The notes beneath the pieces are model-generated. The model had not been told where the DNA came from and ran no database searches. It saw nothing but the letters and a program-made list of their open reading frames with translations. This document shows positions 1 through 9,173 of a stretch of DNA of 64,000 bases, piece by piece. The number at the start of each line of letters is the position of its first letter. Within the stretch, counting starts at the first letter, position 1. This stretch comes from Streptomyces sp. NBC_01314. Its GTDB lineage: Bacteria; Actinomycetota; Actinomycetes; Streptomycetales; Streptomycetaceae. A program made the position numbers and the translations under genes. The stretch lies in contig NZ_CP108394.1 in assembly GCF_041435215.1 (NCBI RefSeq), positions 11,036,001 to 11,100,000 on the forward strand, written 5' to 3'.

Positions 1-144
1 ACACCGACTGAGGGTTCCGCCGAGCTGCCGGTTCTGGCCGCCCCCACCCAACGAGTGAGTGAACTGGATCTCGGCGCGTCGCTCCTGCGCGCGCTGTTCT
101 CCCAGGACGGGATCGGCGTCAGTGTCCATGACCTCACCGCGTAG
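1..144 (+). CDS. C-terminal end of an unidentified protein (partial)
   Basis: An open frame enters from the left edge and stops at the TAG at 142-144, giving 47 residues ending LLRALFSQDGIGVSVHDLTA. No start lies inside the window. I do not recognise the family. Codon use (G/C at third positions) suits a real coding tail. It precedes a decayed MarR gene, so it may itself be the end of a truncated gene. Confidence 0.4.
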   Translation, partial: TPTEGSAELPVLAAPTQRVSELDLGASLLRALFSQDGIGVSVHDLTA

Positions 145-189
145 AACGTCTCGGCGATGTGGGAAACGCAGACCCGGGCTCCCTGAAGC

Positions 190-454
190 GTGGATCTGCC
201 GGGGGCCGGCCGACGCAGCCGGCAGCAGATTCTGGATCTCATCCACGTGCTGACGCGGAAAGACTCTCCCGAGGACGGGCATGCCACGTTCGTGGTGATC
301 ACGCCGACGGGACGGGAGGCGACCGAAGCGGCCGCTCCGCTCCAAGCCGAGGCGGCACCTTCGCTCTCCTCGACCACGTCACCACCGCGGAACGGCGACG
401 CCGGCCAGGATCTCCGAGCGGGTGGTCGAACGGCTGGACCAAGAACCGTTCTGA
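190..454 (+). pseudogene. Decayed MarR-family regulator
   Basis: Translation around 255-330 gives SPEDGHATFVVITPTGRE, closely matching the winged-helix wing of the intact MarR protein at 1123-1590 (CPEDGRGAFVVITPEGRE). The C-terminal match ISERVVERLDQEPF ends at the TGA at 452-454 but lies in another frame, so there is at least one frameshift between about 340 and 410. The N-terminal half, including the first helices, is missing. This looks like a dead paralogue or duplicate of the MarR gene about 800 bp downstream. Confidence 0.65.
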
Positions 455-514
455 CCGGACGCGATCGGCTGCTCCGGCCGCTGCGGGGCAGCCGGGACGG
501 CGCCGGGGGCAGGC

Positions 515-886
515 TCACATGGCCAGACCGAGCGTGACTGCGGTCGCCGCCGAGACCAGTGCCAGGACGATGGGCGCCATGGCGTTTCCGCGCGTGGCGG
601 GGTCCGCGTAGTCGCCGGCCTTGGCGTGGAAGCCCACGGCACCGATCATCGTGATCCCGAAACCCACGGCGGCCGCGATGCCCAGCGGCTGCCAGAAGAG
701 CCCCACGACCAGGCCCACGGCCGCGCCGACCTCGGCCAGTCCTATGAAGCGGACCAGCCCGGCACTCAGGCCCATATGAGACTGGAGCCCCGCGGACACG
801 TCACCCTTCAGCATTGCCTTCGGCGCGCCGGCGGCCAGTGCCACAAGGGTGAGCAGCACGCTGAGGACGGCGGCGGTGATGTACAT
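515..886 (-). CDS. DoxX-family membrane protein
   Basis: This 123-residue protein has four predicted membrane helices (about residues 3-22, 45-65, 68-88 and 100-122), the size and layout of DoxX-like proteins. Family members are small integral membrane proteins linked to redox or thiol stress; the reaction is unknown. The start at 886 follows a GGAAGGA-type ribosome site. It is transcribed divergently from the MarR gene at 1123, and the shared 236-bp intergenic region contains two TCAACT boxes, so it is probably a target of that regulator together with the flavin oxidoreductase at 1707. Confidence 0.85.
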   Translation of the reverse strand: MYITAAVLSVLLTLVALAAGAPKAMLKGDVSAGLQSHMGLSAGLVRFIGLAEVGAAVGLVVGLFWQPLGIAAAVGFGITMIGAVGFHAKAGDYADPATRGNAMAPIVLALVSAATAVTLGLAM

Positions 887-977
887 GAGGTGGTTCCTTC
901 CGGAGTGACCCGCGCCCGGTCAGGACGTCGTGCCGGTTGTTTCGTCAACCAGGAACATAGGGAAGGCGTGGTGATGT

Positions 978-992
978 GTCAACTAAACTGAC
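978..992. promoter_or_regulatory. Candidate MarR operator box upstream of DoxX
   Basis: GTCAACTAAACTGAC is an imperfect palindrome about 90 bp ahead of the DoxX start. Its TCAACT core recurs at 1097-1102 and inside the perfect palindrome at 1672-1685. Assignment to the MarR protein is inferred from this recurrence and its position. Confidence 0.45.
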
Positions 993-1091
993 CGGTCGGC
1001 GGCGCGCACCCGGGAAGTGGATCGCGTCCACCTGTCCCTGTGTGGCCACCCCCGGGTTGCCGCCCCAAGGTCGCAGTGGCGCCTCTAGATG

Positions 1092-1105
1092 ACAGTTCAA
1101 CTAGT
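1092..1105. promoter_or_regulatory. Candidate MarR autoregulatory box
   Basis: ACAGTTCAACTAGT lies about 20-30 bp before the MarR start at 1123 and contains the TCAACT core shared with the boxes before DoxX and the flavin oxidoreductase. This position would suit autorepression. Confidence 0.4.
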
Positions 1106-1122
1106 CGCCTACACTCGTTCGG

Positions 1123-1590
1123 ATGGACGAATCATCGCAGCGGCTCACCCCGGCGGAGCAGTGTGCCTGGCGCAGCGTCATTCGGATGCACGAGAGGCTC
1201 GGCGGACGCCTGTCTCGCGGTCTGCAGTCGGAGTCCCGTCTGTCGGGCTCCGACTATGCCGTGCTCGTCAACCTCACGGGGGCGCCTGCCGGCCGGATGC
1301 GCCATGCGGAGCTGGCCAAGGGGCTGGAGTGGGAGAAGAGCAGGATGTCGCATCAGATCTCGCGGATGGCGAAGCGGGGTCTGGTGGAGAGGCGGGAATG
1401 CCCCGAGGATGGCCGCGGTGCGTTCGTGGTGATCACGCCCGAGGGGCGAGAGGTGATCACGAAAGCCGCGCCCCGCCATGTCGAGGCGGTTCGGCGCCTG
1501 TTCGTCGATCCTCTGACCCCCGAGGAGCTTCGGACGTTCGCCCGCGTGGCGGATCGCGTCGTCGAGCGCCTTGAGCGGGACCAGTGCTGA
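1123..1590 (+). CDS. MarR-family transcriptional regulator
   Basis: This 155-residue winged-helix repressor has the usual MarR length. The recognition region is about residues 60-85 (AELAKGLEWEKSRMSHQISR), followed by the wing (residues 94-112, with VVITPEGRE). Dimerisation helices flank both ends. MarR proteins normally dissociate from short palindromes when they bind phenolic ligands or are oxidised. It sits between divergent DoxX and the flavin oxidoreductase at 1707, and TCAACT boxes precede all three promoters, so it probably represses both and itself. A decayed paralogue lies at 190-454. Confidence 0.9.
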   Translation: MDESSQRLTPAEQCAWRSVIRMHERLGGRLSRGLQSESRLSGSDYAVLVNLTGAPAGRMRHAELAKGLEWEKSRMSHQISRMAKRGLVERRECPEDGRGAFVVITPEGREVITKAAPRHVEAVRRLFVDPLTPEELRTFARVADRVVERLERDQC

Positions 1591-1671
1591 TGCTCGGCAG
1601 GTGTCCGTGACTCGGAACGGCTGAGGCGCACGGCCGGAATGCGGATGCGGCGGGGCGCGTTGATGCATATG

Positions 1672-1685
1672 GTTGATATATCAAC
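1672..1685. promoter_or_regulatory. Perfect 14-bp palindrome, likely MarR operator of the flavin oxidoreductase
   Basis: GTTGATATATCAAC is a perfect palindrome ending about 20 bp before the ATG at 1707. It is AT-rich against a high-GC background and carries the TCAAC half-site seen before MarR and DoxX. It is followed by an AAAGGA ribosome site. Confidence 0.6.
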
Positions 1686-1706
1686 TCAAAGGAAAGGCTG
1701 ATCACG

Positions 1707-2816
1707 ATGCAGTTCGGCATCTTCACCGTCGGTGATGTCGCCACGGACCCGGCCACGGGCCGTACGCCGACGGAGTACGAGCGGATCAAGGCGATGGTCG
1801 CCATCGCGCAGAAGGCCGAGGAAGTGGGCCTGGACGTCTTCGCGACCGGCGAGCATCACAACCGGCCGTTCGTGCCGTCGTCCCCGACCACGATGCTGGG
1901 CTGGATCGCCGCCCGCACCGAGCGCATCATCCTGTCCACATCCACGACGCTGATCACCACGAACGACCCGGTGAAGATCGCCGAGGACTACGCGATGCTT
2001 CAGCACCTGGCCGACGGCCGCGTGGACCTGATGATGGGCCGCGGCAACACCGGCCCGGTCTATCCGTGGTTCGGCAAGGACATCCGCGACGGAATCAGCC
2101 TTGCCGTCGAGAACTACGCGCTGCTGCACCGTCTGTGGCGCGAGGACGTCGTGAACTGGGAGGGGAAGTTCCGCACGCCGATCCAGGGGTTCACCTCCAC
2201 GCCGCGGCCACTGGACGGGGTCCCGCCGTTCGTCTGGCACGGCTCCATCCGCTCACCCGAGATCGCGGAGCAGGCCGCGTACTACGGCGACGGTTTCTTC
2301 CACAACAACATCTTCTGGCCGAAGGAGCACACCGGGAAGATGATCGATCTGTACCGGAAGCGGTACGCGCACTACGGTCACGGCAGTGCCGAGCAGGCGA
2401 TCGTCGGCCTCGGCGGCCACGTCTACATGCGCCGCAACTCCCAGGACGCCATACGCGAGTTCCGCCCGGTCTTCGACCGCTCACCGGTGATGGGCGGCGG
2501 GATGTCCATGGAGGAGTACATGGAGCAGACCCCGCTGACCGTCGGAACCCCGGAGCAGGTCATCGAGAAGACGCTGTCCTTCCGCGAGTACGCCGGTGAC
2601 TACCAGCGCCAGCTGTTCATGGTGGACGGCGGCGGAGTTCCGCTCAAGACGGTGCTGGAGCAGCTCGACATGCTCGGAGAGGAGGTCGTGCCCGTCCTGC
2701 GGAAGGAGTTCGCCATGAACCGGCCGGCCCAGGTGCCCGACGCCCCCACCCATGTCTCACTGCTCGCCGCCCGCGACGCCGGCCCCGCGCAGGAGCCGGC
2801 AGGAAGGGAGAACTGA
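1707..2816 (+). CDS. LLM-class flavin-dependent oxidoreductase (luciferase-like)
   Basis: This 369-residue protein has the bacterial luciferase-like TIM-barrel pattern: MQFGIFTVGDV at strand 1, the TGEHHN motif near residue 50, and DLMMGRGNTGPVYPWFGKD near 105-125. It belongs to the subgroup of FMN- or F420-dependent monooxygenases that lack a dedicated partner reductase gene; the substrate is unknown. Residues after about 335 are a Pro/Ala-rich tail with no fold. Its stop overlaps the ATG of the TPR gene by one base (TGATG), so the two are translationally coupled. The MarR-type palindrome at 1672 probably controls it. Confidence 0.9.
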   Translation: MQFGIFTVGDVATDPATGRTPTEYERIKAMVAIAQKAEEVGLDVFATGEHHNRPFVPSSPTTMLGWIAARTERIILSTSTTLITTNDPVKIAEDYAMLQHLADGRVDLMMGRGNTGPVYPWFGKDIRDGISLAVENYALLHRLWREDVVNWEGKFRTPIQGFTSTPRPLDGVPPFVWHGSIRSPEIAEQAAYYGDGFFHNNIFWPKEHTGKMIDLYRKRYAHYGHGSAEQAIVGLGGHVYMRRNSQDAIREFRPVFDRSPVMGGGMSMEEYMEQTPLTVGTPEQVIEKTLSFREYAGDYQRQLFMVDGGGVPLKTVLEQLDMLGEEVVPVLRKEFAMNRPAQVPDAPTHVSLLAARDAGPAQEPAGREN

Positions 2817-3256
2817 TGACTGACAACTTCGACACCTTCAACGACCACCCCGCGCAGGAGGGAGTCGCGCCCGACCGCTGGGCCAGTGCCCTGCACCTGT
2901 TCGACAACGGCGTCGGCGTGTCGCACGAGGAGACCGTCCTCGAGCGCTGGGAGAGGGCCCAACTGCTCTTCGAGGCCCGGGACTACATCGGCGCCGCCCG
3001 CCTCCTTCCCGCTGTCGTCGAGGAGGTCCCGGAGCAGACCGGTCCCCGGCTGCTGTTGGCCCGGGCCTACTACCACTCCGCGCAACTGCGGCGTGCCGAG
3101 GAGCAGTTGCGTCAGATCATCGACCGGGATCCGGTGGAGCACTACGCCCACCTGATGCTGGGCCGCACGCTGGAACGCCAGGGGCGCGGTGACGAGGCGG
3201 CGCCCTGGCTGCGGATGGCTGCCGCCTTCTCGGGCGAGCTGCCCGCCCAGGACTGA
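2816..3256 (+). CDS. Small tetratricopeptide-repeat protein
   Basis: This 146-residue soluble protein contains TPR-like helices from about residue 40 to 130: a first unit around WERAQLLFEARDYIGAARLL, then LARAYYHSAQLRRAEEQL and LMLGRTLERQGRGDEAAPWL. TPR modules bind proteins, so this may be a chaperone or adaptor for the flavin oxidoreductase whose stop codon overlaps its start. No signal peptide is visible. A strong hairpin terminator follows 17 bp after the stop, closing a two-gene operon. Confidence 0.85.
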   Translation: MTDNFDTFNDHPAQEGVAPDRWASALHLFDNGVGVSHEETVLERWERAQLLFEARDYIGAARLLPAVVEEVPEQTGPRLLLARAYYHSAQLRRAEEQLRQIIDRDPVEHYAHLMLGRTLERQGRGDEAAPWLRMAAAFSGELPAQD

Positions 3257-3272
3257 GTCGCGTGTACGCGGA

Positions 3273-3302
3273 AGGGGGGCACCGGTCAACCGGTGCCCCT
3301 CC
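3273..3302 (+). terminator. Rho-independent-type terminator of the LLM/TPR operon
   Basis: A GC-rich inverted repeat with GGGGCACCGGT on the left and ACCGGTGCCCC on the right lies just after the TPR stop codon and is followed by CTCCTC rather than a T-run, as is common in Streptomyces. Confidence 0.75.
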
Positions 3303-3314
3303 TCATGCCCTGCG

Positions 3315-3535
3315 GCCAGGCGCCGCCGGCACGTCATTCCGGAACCGAAGCCCAGATTTTGCGGCAGGTACTTCCACTGGATGCCGGTACGCACCATGAG
3401 CGGGATCCCGCACAACGCCTGCCGGTCCGGCACCCACGGCCGCTCGACCAGCTTCGGACCCGGCTGGGGCGGCAACGGCTCGATCGGCGAACACAGTTCA
3501 TCCGACACGGTCCACAGCCGGCACTGACGTTTCCC
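3315..3535 (-). pseudogene. N-terminal fragment of an IS5-family transposase
   Basis: The minus strand encodes SDELCSPIEPLPPQPGPK, then VPDRQALCGIPLMVRTGIQW and LPQNLGFGSGMTCRRRL, the characteristic N-terminal region of Streptomyces IS5-type transposases. The DDE catalytic part is missing. Other transposase debris lies on both sides. Confidence 0.75.
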
Positions 3536-3539
3536 CACG

Positions 3540-3790
3540 ACCAAGCGGCCGACGCCGCGTGCACATGGGTGGCGCCAATGGGCGTCGGTTTCGAGAGTGT
3601 GCTTCAGCGCACCTCCGCCCCGGTCTTCGAGTACCGGGCTGGCGATGCGTAGGCAGGCAATCAGCACTGGCTCGGCGGGAGATCGGCCTTCACTCGCCAG
3701 GCCACCTCCTGTTCGGCGTCGCTGATGACGCGGGTGAACTGATGCACCCACATCGTGCGCAGAACGCCAACGGCAGGCGCCTCCCGCAGC
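3540..3790 (-). pseudogene. Fragment of an IS1182-type transposase
   Basis: Minus-strand reading gives VLRTMWVHQFTRV, DAEQEVAWRVKADLPPSQC and, after a stop and frame change, ARYEDRGG-like and LKHTLETDAHWRH segments. This resembles the middle of IS1182/ISL-type transposases, where a conserved DLPPS...YD..ARY...KR motif precedes the catalytic core. It is split by stop codons and is certainly non-functional. The exact family is less certain than its transposase nature. Confidence 0.5.
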
Positions 3791-3834
3791 ACTCCGGCGC
3801 CGCCGCCGCGGCCGCACCTGCCCCGGGGGTGACG

Positions 3835-4065
3835 ACACAGCGCCCATCCCGACAAGGCCGCCCGAGTCCGCAACCGCAACAAGCTCGGCTTCCGCGGCGG
3901 TCGTTCGCCGAAGTTCGACAAAACGGACTACCGCGAGCGCCACGTGGTCGAGTGCGGGATCAACCGCCTCAAGAGGCACCGGGGCGGTGGCCACGAAGGT
4001 ACGACAAGCTTGCAGTCCGCTGCGAGGCGACCGTTCTCATCGCTGCCATCAATGAGTGGCTGTGA
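3835..4065 (+). pseudogene. C-terminal fragment of an IS5-family transposase
   Basis: Plus-strand frames give NKLGFRGGRSPKFDKTDYRE, RHVVECGINRLKRHRG and, after a frameshift, YDKLAVRCEATVLIAAINEWL ending at the stop at 4063-4065. This is the classic IS5 C-terminus carrying the catalytic Glu motif (VECGINRLK). It is oriented opposite to the N-terminal fragment at 3315, so the two are not pieces of one simple copy. Confidence 0.8.
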
Positions 4066-4108
4066 CCAGCCGTTATATGCAATCGGCCAGGGTGGCCGCG
4101 TGTGAGCT

Positions 4109-4492
4109 TCAGGAAGTGATCGCGGCTCGGTCGGACTCGCTGCGAAGAACGCAGAATTCGTTGCCTTCGGGGTCAGCAAGGACTGCCCAGCCCGAGCCAT
4201 CGGGATTCCGGTGATCGGTGACGACGGTGGCACCGAGGAGCAGCAGTCGTTCCACCTCCTGCTCACGCGAGGTCTCAGGGCGCAAGCACAGGTGGATCCG
4301 GTTCTTGATCGTCTTGGGCTCGGTCACCTCGTTGAAGTGCAGGATCGGGCCCTCCGCCAGCAGCACCTGAGTCTCCCGGTCCCCTGGTTTGTCCTCCGGA
4401 TGCAGCGGACGGCCAGTCACCCTGCTCCAGAAACGGGCCAGCTCGTAGGCATCCGCACAGTCAATCGCCACGTTCTGCAATACCGAAACCAT
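4109..4492 (-). CDS. VOC-family (glyoxalase/bleomycin-resistance fold) protein
   Basis: This 127-residue protein has the paired beta-alpha-beta-beta-beta layout of vicinal oxygen chelate proteins. It opens with VLQNVAIDCADAYELARFW and ends with the conserved DPEGNEFCVLR strand near residues 105-118. Actinobacterial members of this size are metal-binding or metal-free dioxygenase/resistance-like proteins, and the substrate cannot be deduced. I start at the ATG at 4492 because the family motif begins there; the longer open frame upstream is antisense-type noise. Neighbours are transposon debris and a truncated regulator. Confidence 0.85.
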   Translation of the reverse strand: MVSVLQNVAIDCADAYELARFWSRVTGRPLHPEDKPGDRETQVLLAEGPILHFNEVTEPKTIKNRIHLCLRPETSREQEVERLLLLGATVVTDHRNPDGSGWAVLADPEGNEFCVLRSESDRAAITS

Positions 4493-4539
4493 GCGCGCGA
4501 GCCTTCCTGACTTCCGCTCCAGCCGCCACCGAGTTGCGC

Positions 4540-4740
4540 TCAGCCCTCGCACACACAGCTCGGCACCTGGCAAAGGCGCTTTCGGCACATGCCCCAGTTC
4601 GGGAATGCGACGGAGAGATGGATCCGGCCGAAGACCGCGTTGGCCATAGTGGCGGCCACCTCGTCGAGGGAGTCCTCCGGCTGGGGGTACGCCCAGCACA
4701 CTGTCCCCGCCGTGCAGCACCGCGTCTGGTCAGGCCGGTG
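4540..4740 (-). pseudogene. Unidentified gene remnant
   Basis: The minus strand has an uninterrupted stretch ending at 4540 that includes TVCWAYPQPEDSLDEVAATM and VFGRIHLSVAFPNWGMC. The WAYPQPEDSLDEVA segment is vaguely like the W-Y-P-P...A motif of DUF427 proteins, but I cannot confirm it. There is no clear start and no intact domain. Confidence 0.25.
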
Positions 4741-4778
4741 GTTGGATCAGCGCTGCCGAGGCCGCAGCTTGTTCGACG

Positions 4779-5225
4779 TCAGTGGGCTCGAAGTACGTCG
4801 AGTGCGGTGAGCGCCGCGTGGAGTTCGGTGCGCTGTTCGCCGGATTCCAGGTCGCGGTCGAGGAGACGCTCGATGGTGCGCAGGCGTTGGTACATGGTTT
4901 CGCGGGAGAGGCTGCCCCGGCGTGCGGCGGTGGTTTTGTTGCCGGCCGCTTCGAGGTAGTGGCGCAGGGTCGTCAGCAGGTCGGTGCCGTGCTGGGTGTC
5001 GTGATCGATGAGCCGCCCGAGCTGCTGTTCGGCGTACTCCTGGATCCGGGTGTCGTCGCGGAGGGCGTACAGCAGGCGGTGCAGGCCGATGTCGGACAGC
5101 TCGTGGAAGGACCGGTCCGGGGGGAGGGGCTGGCCGGGTGGGGTGGCCTCGGCGACGCGGGCCGCCCCGCGGAACGAGCGTGCGGCGTCGGCGAGGTCCG
5201 CGATCTCCGAGCCGACACTCACCAC
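4779..5225 (-). pseudogene. PucR-family regulator, C-terminal part only
   Basis: The 148-residue frame is the C-terminal third of a PucR/CdaR-type activator. It has a conserved hinge (LLYALRDDTRIQEYAEQQLG, residues 50-69) followed by the terminal HTH (LLTTLRHYLEAAGNKTTAAR, then SRETMYQRLRTIERLLDRDL). Intact members are about 400-550 residues and carry an N-terminal sensory domain, which is absent here. The frame is cut near 5225, where an unrelated plus-strand tail begins (5235-5301). It has the DNA-binding part but is unlikely to be normally expressed. Confidence 0.75.
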
Positions 5226-5234
5226 TGCCTGCGG

Positions 5235-5273
5235 GGCCAGGCTGAGCGCGGTGCTGCTGCTCGGCGGCGCCTA

Positions 5274-5301
<28 letters not shown>
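5235..5301 (+). pseudogene. C-terminal scrap of an unidentified protein
   Basis: A plus-strand frame ends ARLSAVLLLGGAYYKAKDRLP at the TGA at 5299-5301. It reads like the last membrane helix and charged tail of a small membrane protein. It abuts the break in the PucR gene, marking a rearrangement junction. Confidence 0.35.
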
Positions 5302-6482
<1,181 letters not shown>

Positions 6483-6595
6483 GTGTACTCCATGTACCCC
6501 AACAGCCCTATGACGGCTTGTGGTTAACACCTTAATCACTCAGCGTACCCGGCGACGGCGGTCGGGACGACTGCCGCCGGGTGAGGAGTTATCAG

Positions 6596-7069
6596 ATGCC
6601 AGATGTTCTCGACGGCACCTCCGCGGTATCCGCGGACGGCCCGCCGCACCGGCGGACGTTCCAGGCCGCGGCGGGGGTGGGTGCCCTCGCGGTGGCCGAA
6701 GCCGCTCCGCTCGCCCGGGCCGCGACCGGTCGGACCCCGGTGCGGGTGGCCACCGCGGTACTGAACGGACGGGTGTTCACCGCGGCCCGGGACGGCGCGC
6801 CGGCGCAGGCGGTAACCGTCGGCAGCGACGGAGAAATTCTCACGGTATGCGGAAACACGGACATACGCCGCCGTTTCGGCCCCCACGCGGTCATCATCGG
6901 CGCCGACGACGGTACGGTCATGCCGGGCATCCGGGACGGGCACATGCACCCGCTCGGGGCGGGCCGCGCGGTCGAGAACCAGCCGCCTCCCACCCGCCGC
7001 GAAGGGCTGATCCGGTCGCAGTCAGTCGCTGGTCATGCACACCGAGGGCGCGGCGAAACAAGTGCATGA
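6596..7069 (+). pseudogene. Amidohydrolase, N-terminal fragment with twin-arginine signal
   Basis: GAGGAG at 6583-6588 places the start at the ATG at 6596. The frame carries a twin-arginine motif (RRTFQAAAGVGALAVAEAAP), then the beta-sandwich of exported amidohydrolases, and reaches the metal-binding segment GIRDGHMHPLG (HxH) near residue 115. After about residue 130 the similarity ends and the frame stops at 157 residues, whereas intact family members are about 550. The active-site barrel is lost, so the product cannot be an enzyme. It is divergent from the LacI gene. Confidence 0.7.
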
Positions 7070-7173
7070 CGGGAACTCGGGAACATCGCTTCGGCGTCAT
7101 CGGCGCGTAGGGCTGCCGACCACTGGTCCGGCTGTCCGCGGGGTTCACGAGGGTGATGTCGAGGAAAACGAGA

Positions 7174-7204
7174 GGGTGCCCCGCGAAGTGTTCGCAGGGC
7201 ACCC
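7174..7204 (+). terminator. Strong hairpin terminator
   Basis: GGGTGCCC (7174-7181) and GGGCACCC (7197-7204) enclose a second inner stem GCGAA/TTCGC around a GTG loop. It lies between the amidohydrolase fragment and the ferric-reductase-like gene and probably ends plus-strand transcription. Confidence 0.7.
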
Positions 7205-7398
7205 CATGAGGCACGTGTGGTCCGCTCGACCAGCGTGCCGATCGCGGAACAAGAACAGTCGAGGCCAAGTAGGGTCAACTTCTCGCCATGTTCCGTACTC
7301 TTGCCCCGCCCAGGGGCGCCGTATCAGATCGGGACGCTCGGGTCCCCGCGACCGCGCGGGTACCGGGCCAGTGCGTCACATGGACAAGAGGGGAAACG

Positions 7399-8736
7399 GT
7401 GGAGGCGACAAGTACACAGGTGCGAAAAGGCACCATACCTCCGGTCGTCGCGGCGCGGTGGGCGCTGTGGACGTTCGTCATCGTCAACTTGGTGATCGTC
7501 GAGGTCTTGTTCCTCACCGCGGGGACCGGCAAGAACGGGGTGCTCACGGTCGCCAAGTTCTTCGGCCTGCACGCCGCCGTGCTGATGCTGTTCCAACTGC
7601 TGCTGGTGGCCAGGCTGCCGTGGCTGGACCGCCGTATCGGCATGGACCGGTTGACGGTGTGGCACCGGTGGGTCGGCTTCACCCTGCTGTGGACCCTTCT
7701 CACCCACGCCGTGCTGGTGGTGCTGGGCTACGCGAGGCTCGATGACGCGTCGATGACGAAGACGTTCTTCGCGCTGGCCGGAGTGCCGGCCTCCCTGCTC
7801 GGGATGCTGGCCGCAGCGATCGTCGTCGTGGTCGCCGCCGTCTCCGCCCGACAGGTGAGGCGCCGGCTGCGGTACGAGACCTGGCACGGTCTGCACCTGC
7901 TGCTGTATCTGGCGTTGGGGCTGGCGTTCGTCCACCAGCTGCAGGAGACCACGACCTTCAGCTCCTCCGCGCCCGCGATGATCTACTGGTGGGCCCTGTG
8001 GCTGTTCGCGTTCGGTGCCCTGGTCACGGGACGGATCGTGATGCCTCTGTGGCGCAACGCCTATCACCGATTCGAAGTCGTGGCGGTGGTGCCGGAGTCG
8101 GACGACGTGGTGTCGGTCCACGTCACCGGCCGCCACCTCGACAGGCTCCCGGCCAGGGCGGGCCAGTTCTGCATCTGGCGCTTCCCCGGGCACAACCACT
8201 GGTGGCTGGCCAATCCGTTCTCGCTGTCGGCGGCACCCGACGGCCGCACCTTGCGCCTCACGGCCAAGGCGGTCGGCAGCACCAGCGCAGGCCTGCGGCA
8301 ACTCCAGGTCGGGACCCGCGCGTTCGTCGAAGGACCGTACGGGGCCTTCACCTCGTTGCACCGAACGCGGCCCGGTGCGCTGCTGATCGCCGGAGGAGTG
8401 GGGATCACACCGGTTCGAGCCATGCTGGAGGAGGAACGGGCCGGCGACGTCGTCGTGCTCTACCGGGTCCGCAGCGAGGACGACGCCGTGCTGGTCGACG
8501 AGGTACGCGCACTGGTCGCGGACCTCGGTGGGCAGTTGCACCTGCTCACCGGCCGCCGGGGGGAGGGTGTCCCACCGTTCGAACCGGACAGTCTCCGTGC
8601 ACTGGTCCCCGACATCACCGAACGCGACGTGTATGTCTGCGGCCCGCCCGCGATGACCTCGGCCGTGCTCAGCGCCCTGCACAGGCTGAAGGTTCCCCAC
8701 CTGCAGGTGCACTCCGAGCGGTTCGGTCTGGCCTGA
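7399..8736 (+). CDS. Ferric-reductase-like transmembrane flavoprotein
   Basis: This 445-residue protein fuses a membrane cytochrome-like domain (about residues 15-205, six helices) to a ferredoxin-NADP reductase module. Histidines suited to haem ligation lie in LTVWHRWVGF and THAVLV and in YETWHGLHLL and FVHQL. The FAD site is NPFSLS (about residue 275) and the NAD(P) site is LLIAGGVGITPVRAM (about residue 335), with VYVCGPPAM near the end. It should move electrons from NAD(P)H through FAD and haem across the membrane to iron, copper or oxygen. I chose the GTG at 7399 because AGAGGGGA precedes it. A long terminator follows. Confidence 0.88.
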   Translation: MEATSTQVRKGTIPPVVAARWALWTFVIVNLVIVEVLFLTAGTGKNGVLTVAKFFGLHAAVLMLFQLLLVARLPWLDRRIGMDRLTVWHRWVGFTLLWTLLTHAVLVVLGYARLDDASMTKTFFALAGVPASLLGMLAAAIVVVVAAVSARQVRRRLRYETWHGLHLLLYLALGLAFVHQLQETTTFSSSAPAMIYWWALWLFAFGALVTGRIVMPLWRNAYHRFEVVAVVPESDDVVSVHVTGRHLDRLPARAGQFCIWRFPGHNHWWLANPFSLSAAPDGRTLRLTAKAVGSTSAGLRQLQVGTRAFVEGPYGAFTSLHRTRPGALLIAGGVGITPVRAMLEEERAGDVVVLYRVRSEDDAVLVDEVRALVADLGGQLHLLTGRRGEGVPPFEPDSLRALVPDITERDVYVCGPPAMTSAVLSALHRLKVPHLQVHSERFGLA

Positions 8737-8741
8737 CGGCC

Positions 8742-8779
8742 CTGAGGCTCCGATGGGCGCGCCCATCGGAGCCCCTCAG
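8742..8779 (+). terminator. Terminator of the ferric-reductase-like gene
   Basis: A near-perfect inverted repeat, CTGAGGCTCCGATGGGC against GCCCATCGGAGCCCCTCAG, with a minimal GC loop, begins six bases after the stop codon. Confidence 0.85.
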
Positions 8780-9173
8780 CACAGATCAGCGGGCGCCGCG
8801 GCCCTGGAGGCAGGCCTGCGGGAGGCATCGCCGTACCCGCGGAGTTGCTCGGCAGGCGATCCGACGGAAGCCCTGGTCCTGGGCCGGGACCTGCACTGGG
8901 CGTCCGGCGGAGACCCGGCTCGCGAGGAAACTCACGAAGTAGTGAACTCGGGAACGGCTGGACCCTCAGAGGCGGACGATCGCCGGAGGTACCTCTTGCC
9001 CAGGTCTCGGCGGATTCCAGGAACCGTGTCGTGGCCGCGTCGTCGGTCGGCACGGTGTGGACGGGCTCACGAACCGGACGTCACGCGACTACGCCGAAGC
9101 CCTGTCTCACCGGCCGGCGCCGGGCGCACACCACGCGCATGACGCTCGACCAGAGGCACGCCGACCTGCCGTC
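8780..9173. other. Non-coding or decayed interval
   Basis: About 390 bp without a gene I can support. Long frames on both strands lack domain signatures and are typical GC-rich shadow frames. Probably decayed sequence adjoining the IS5 remnant. Confidence 0.4.
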
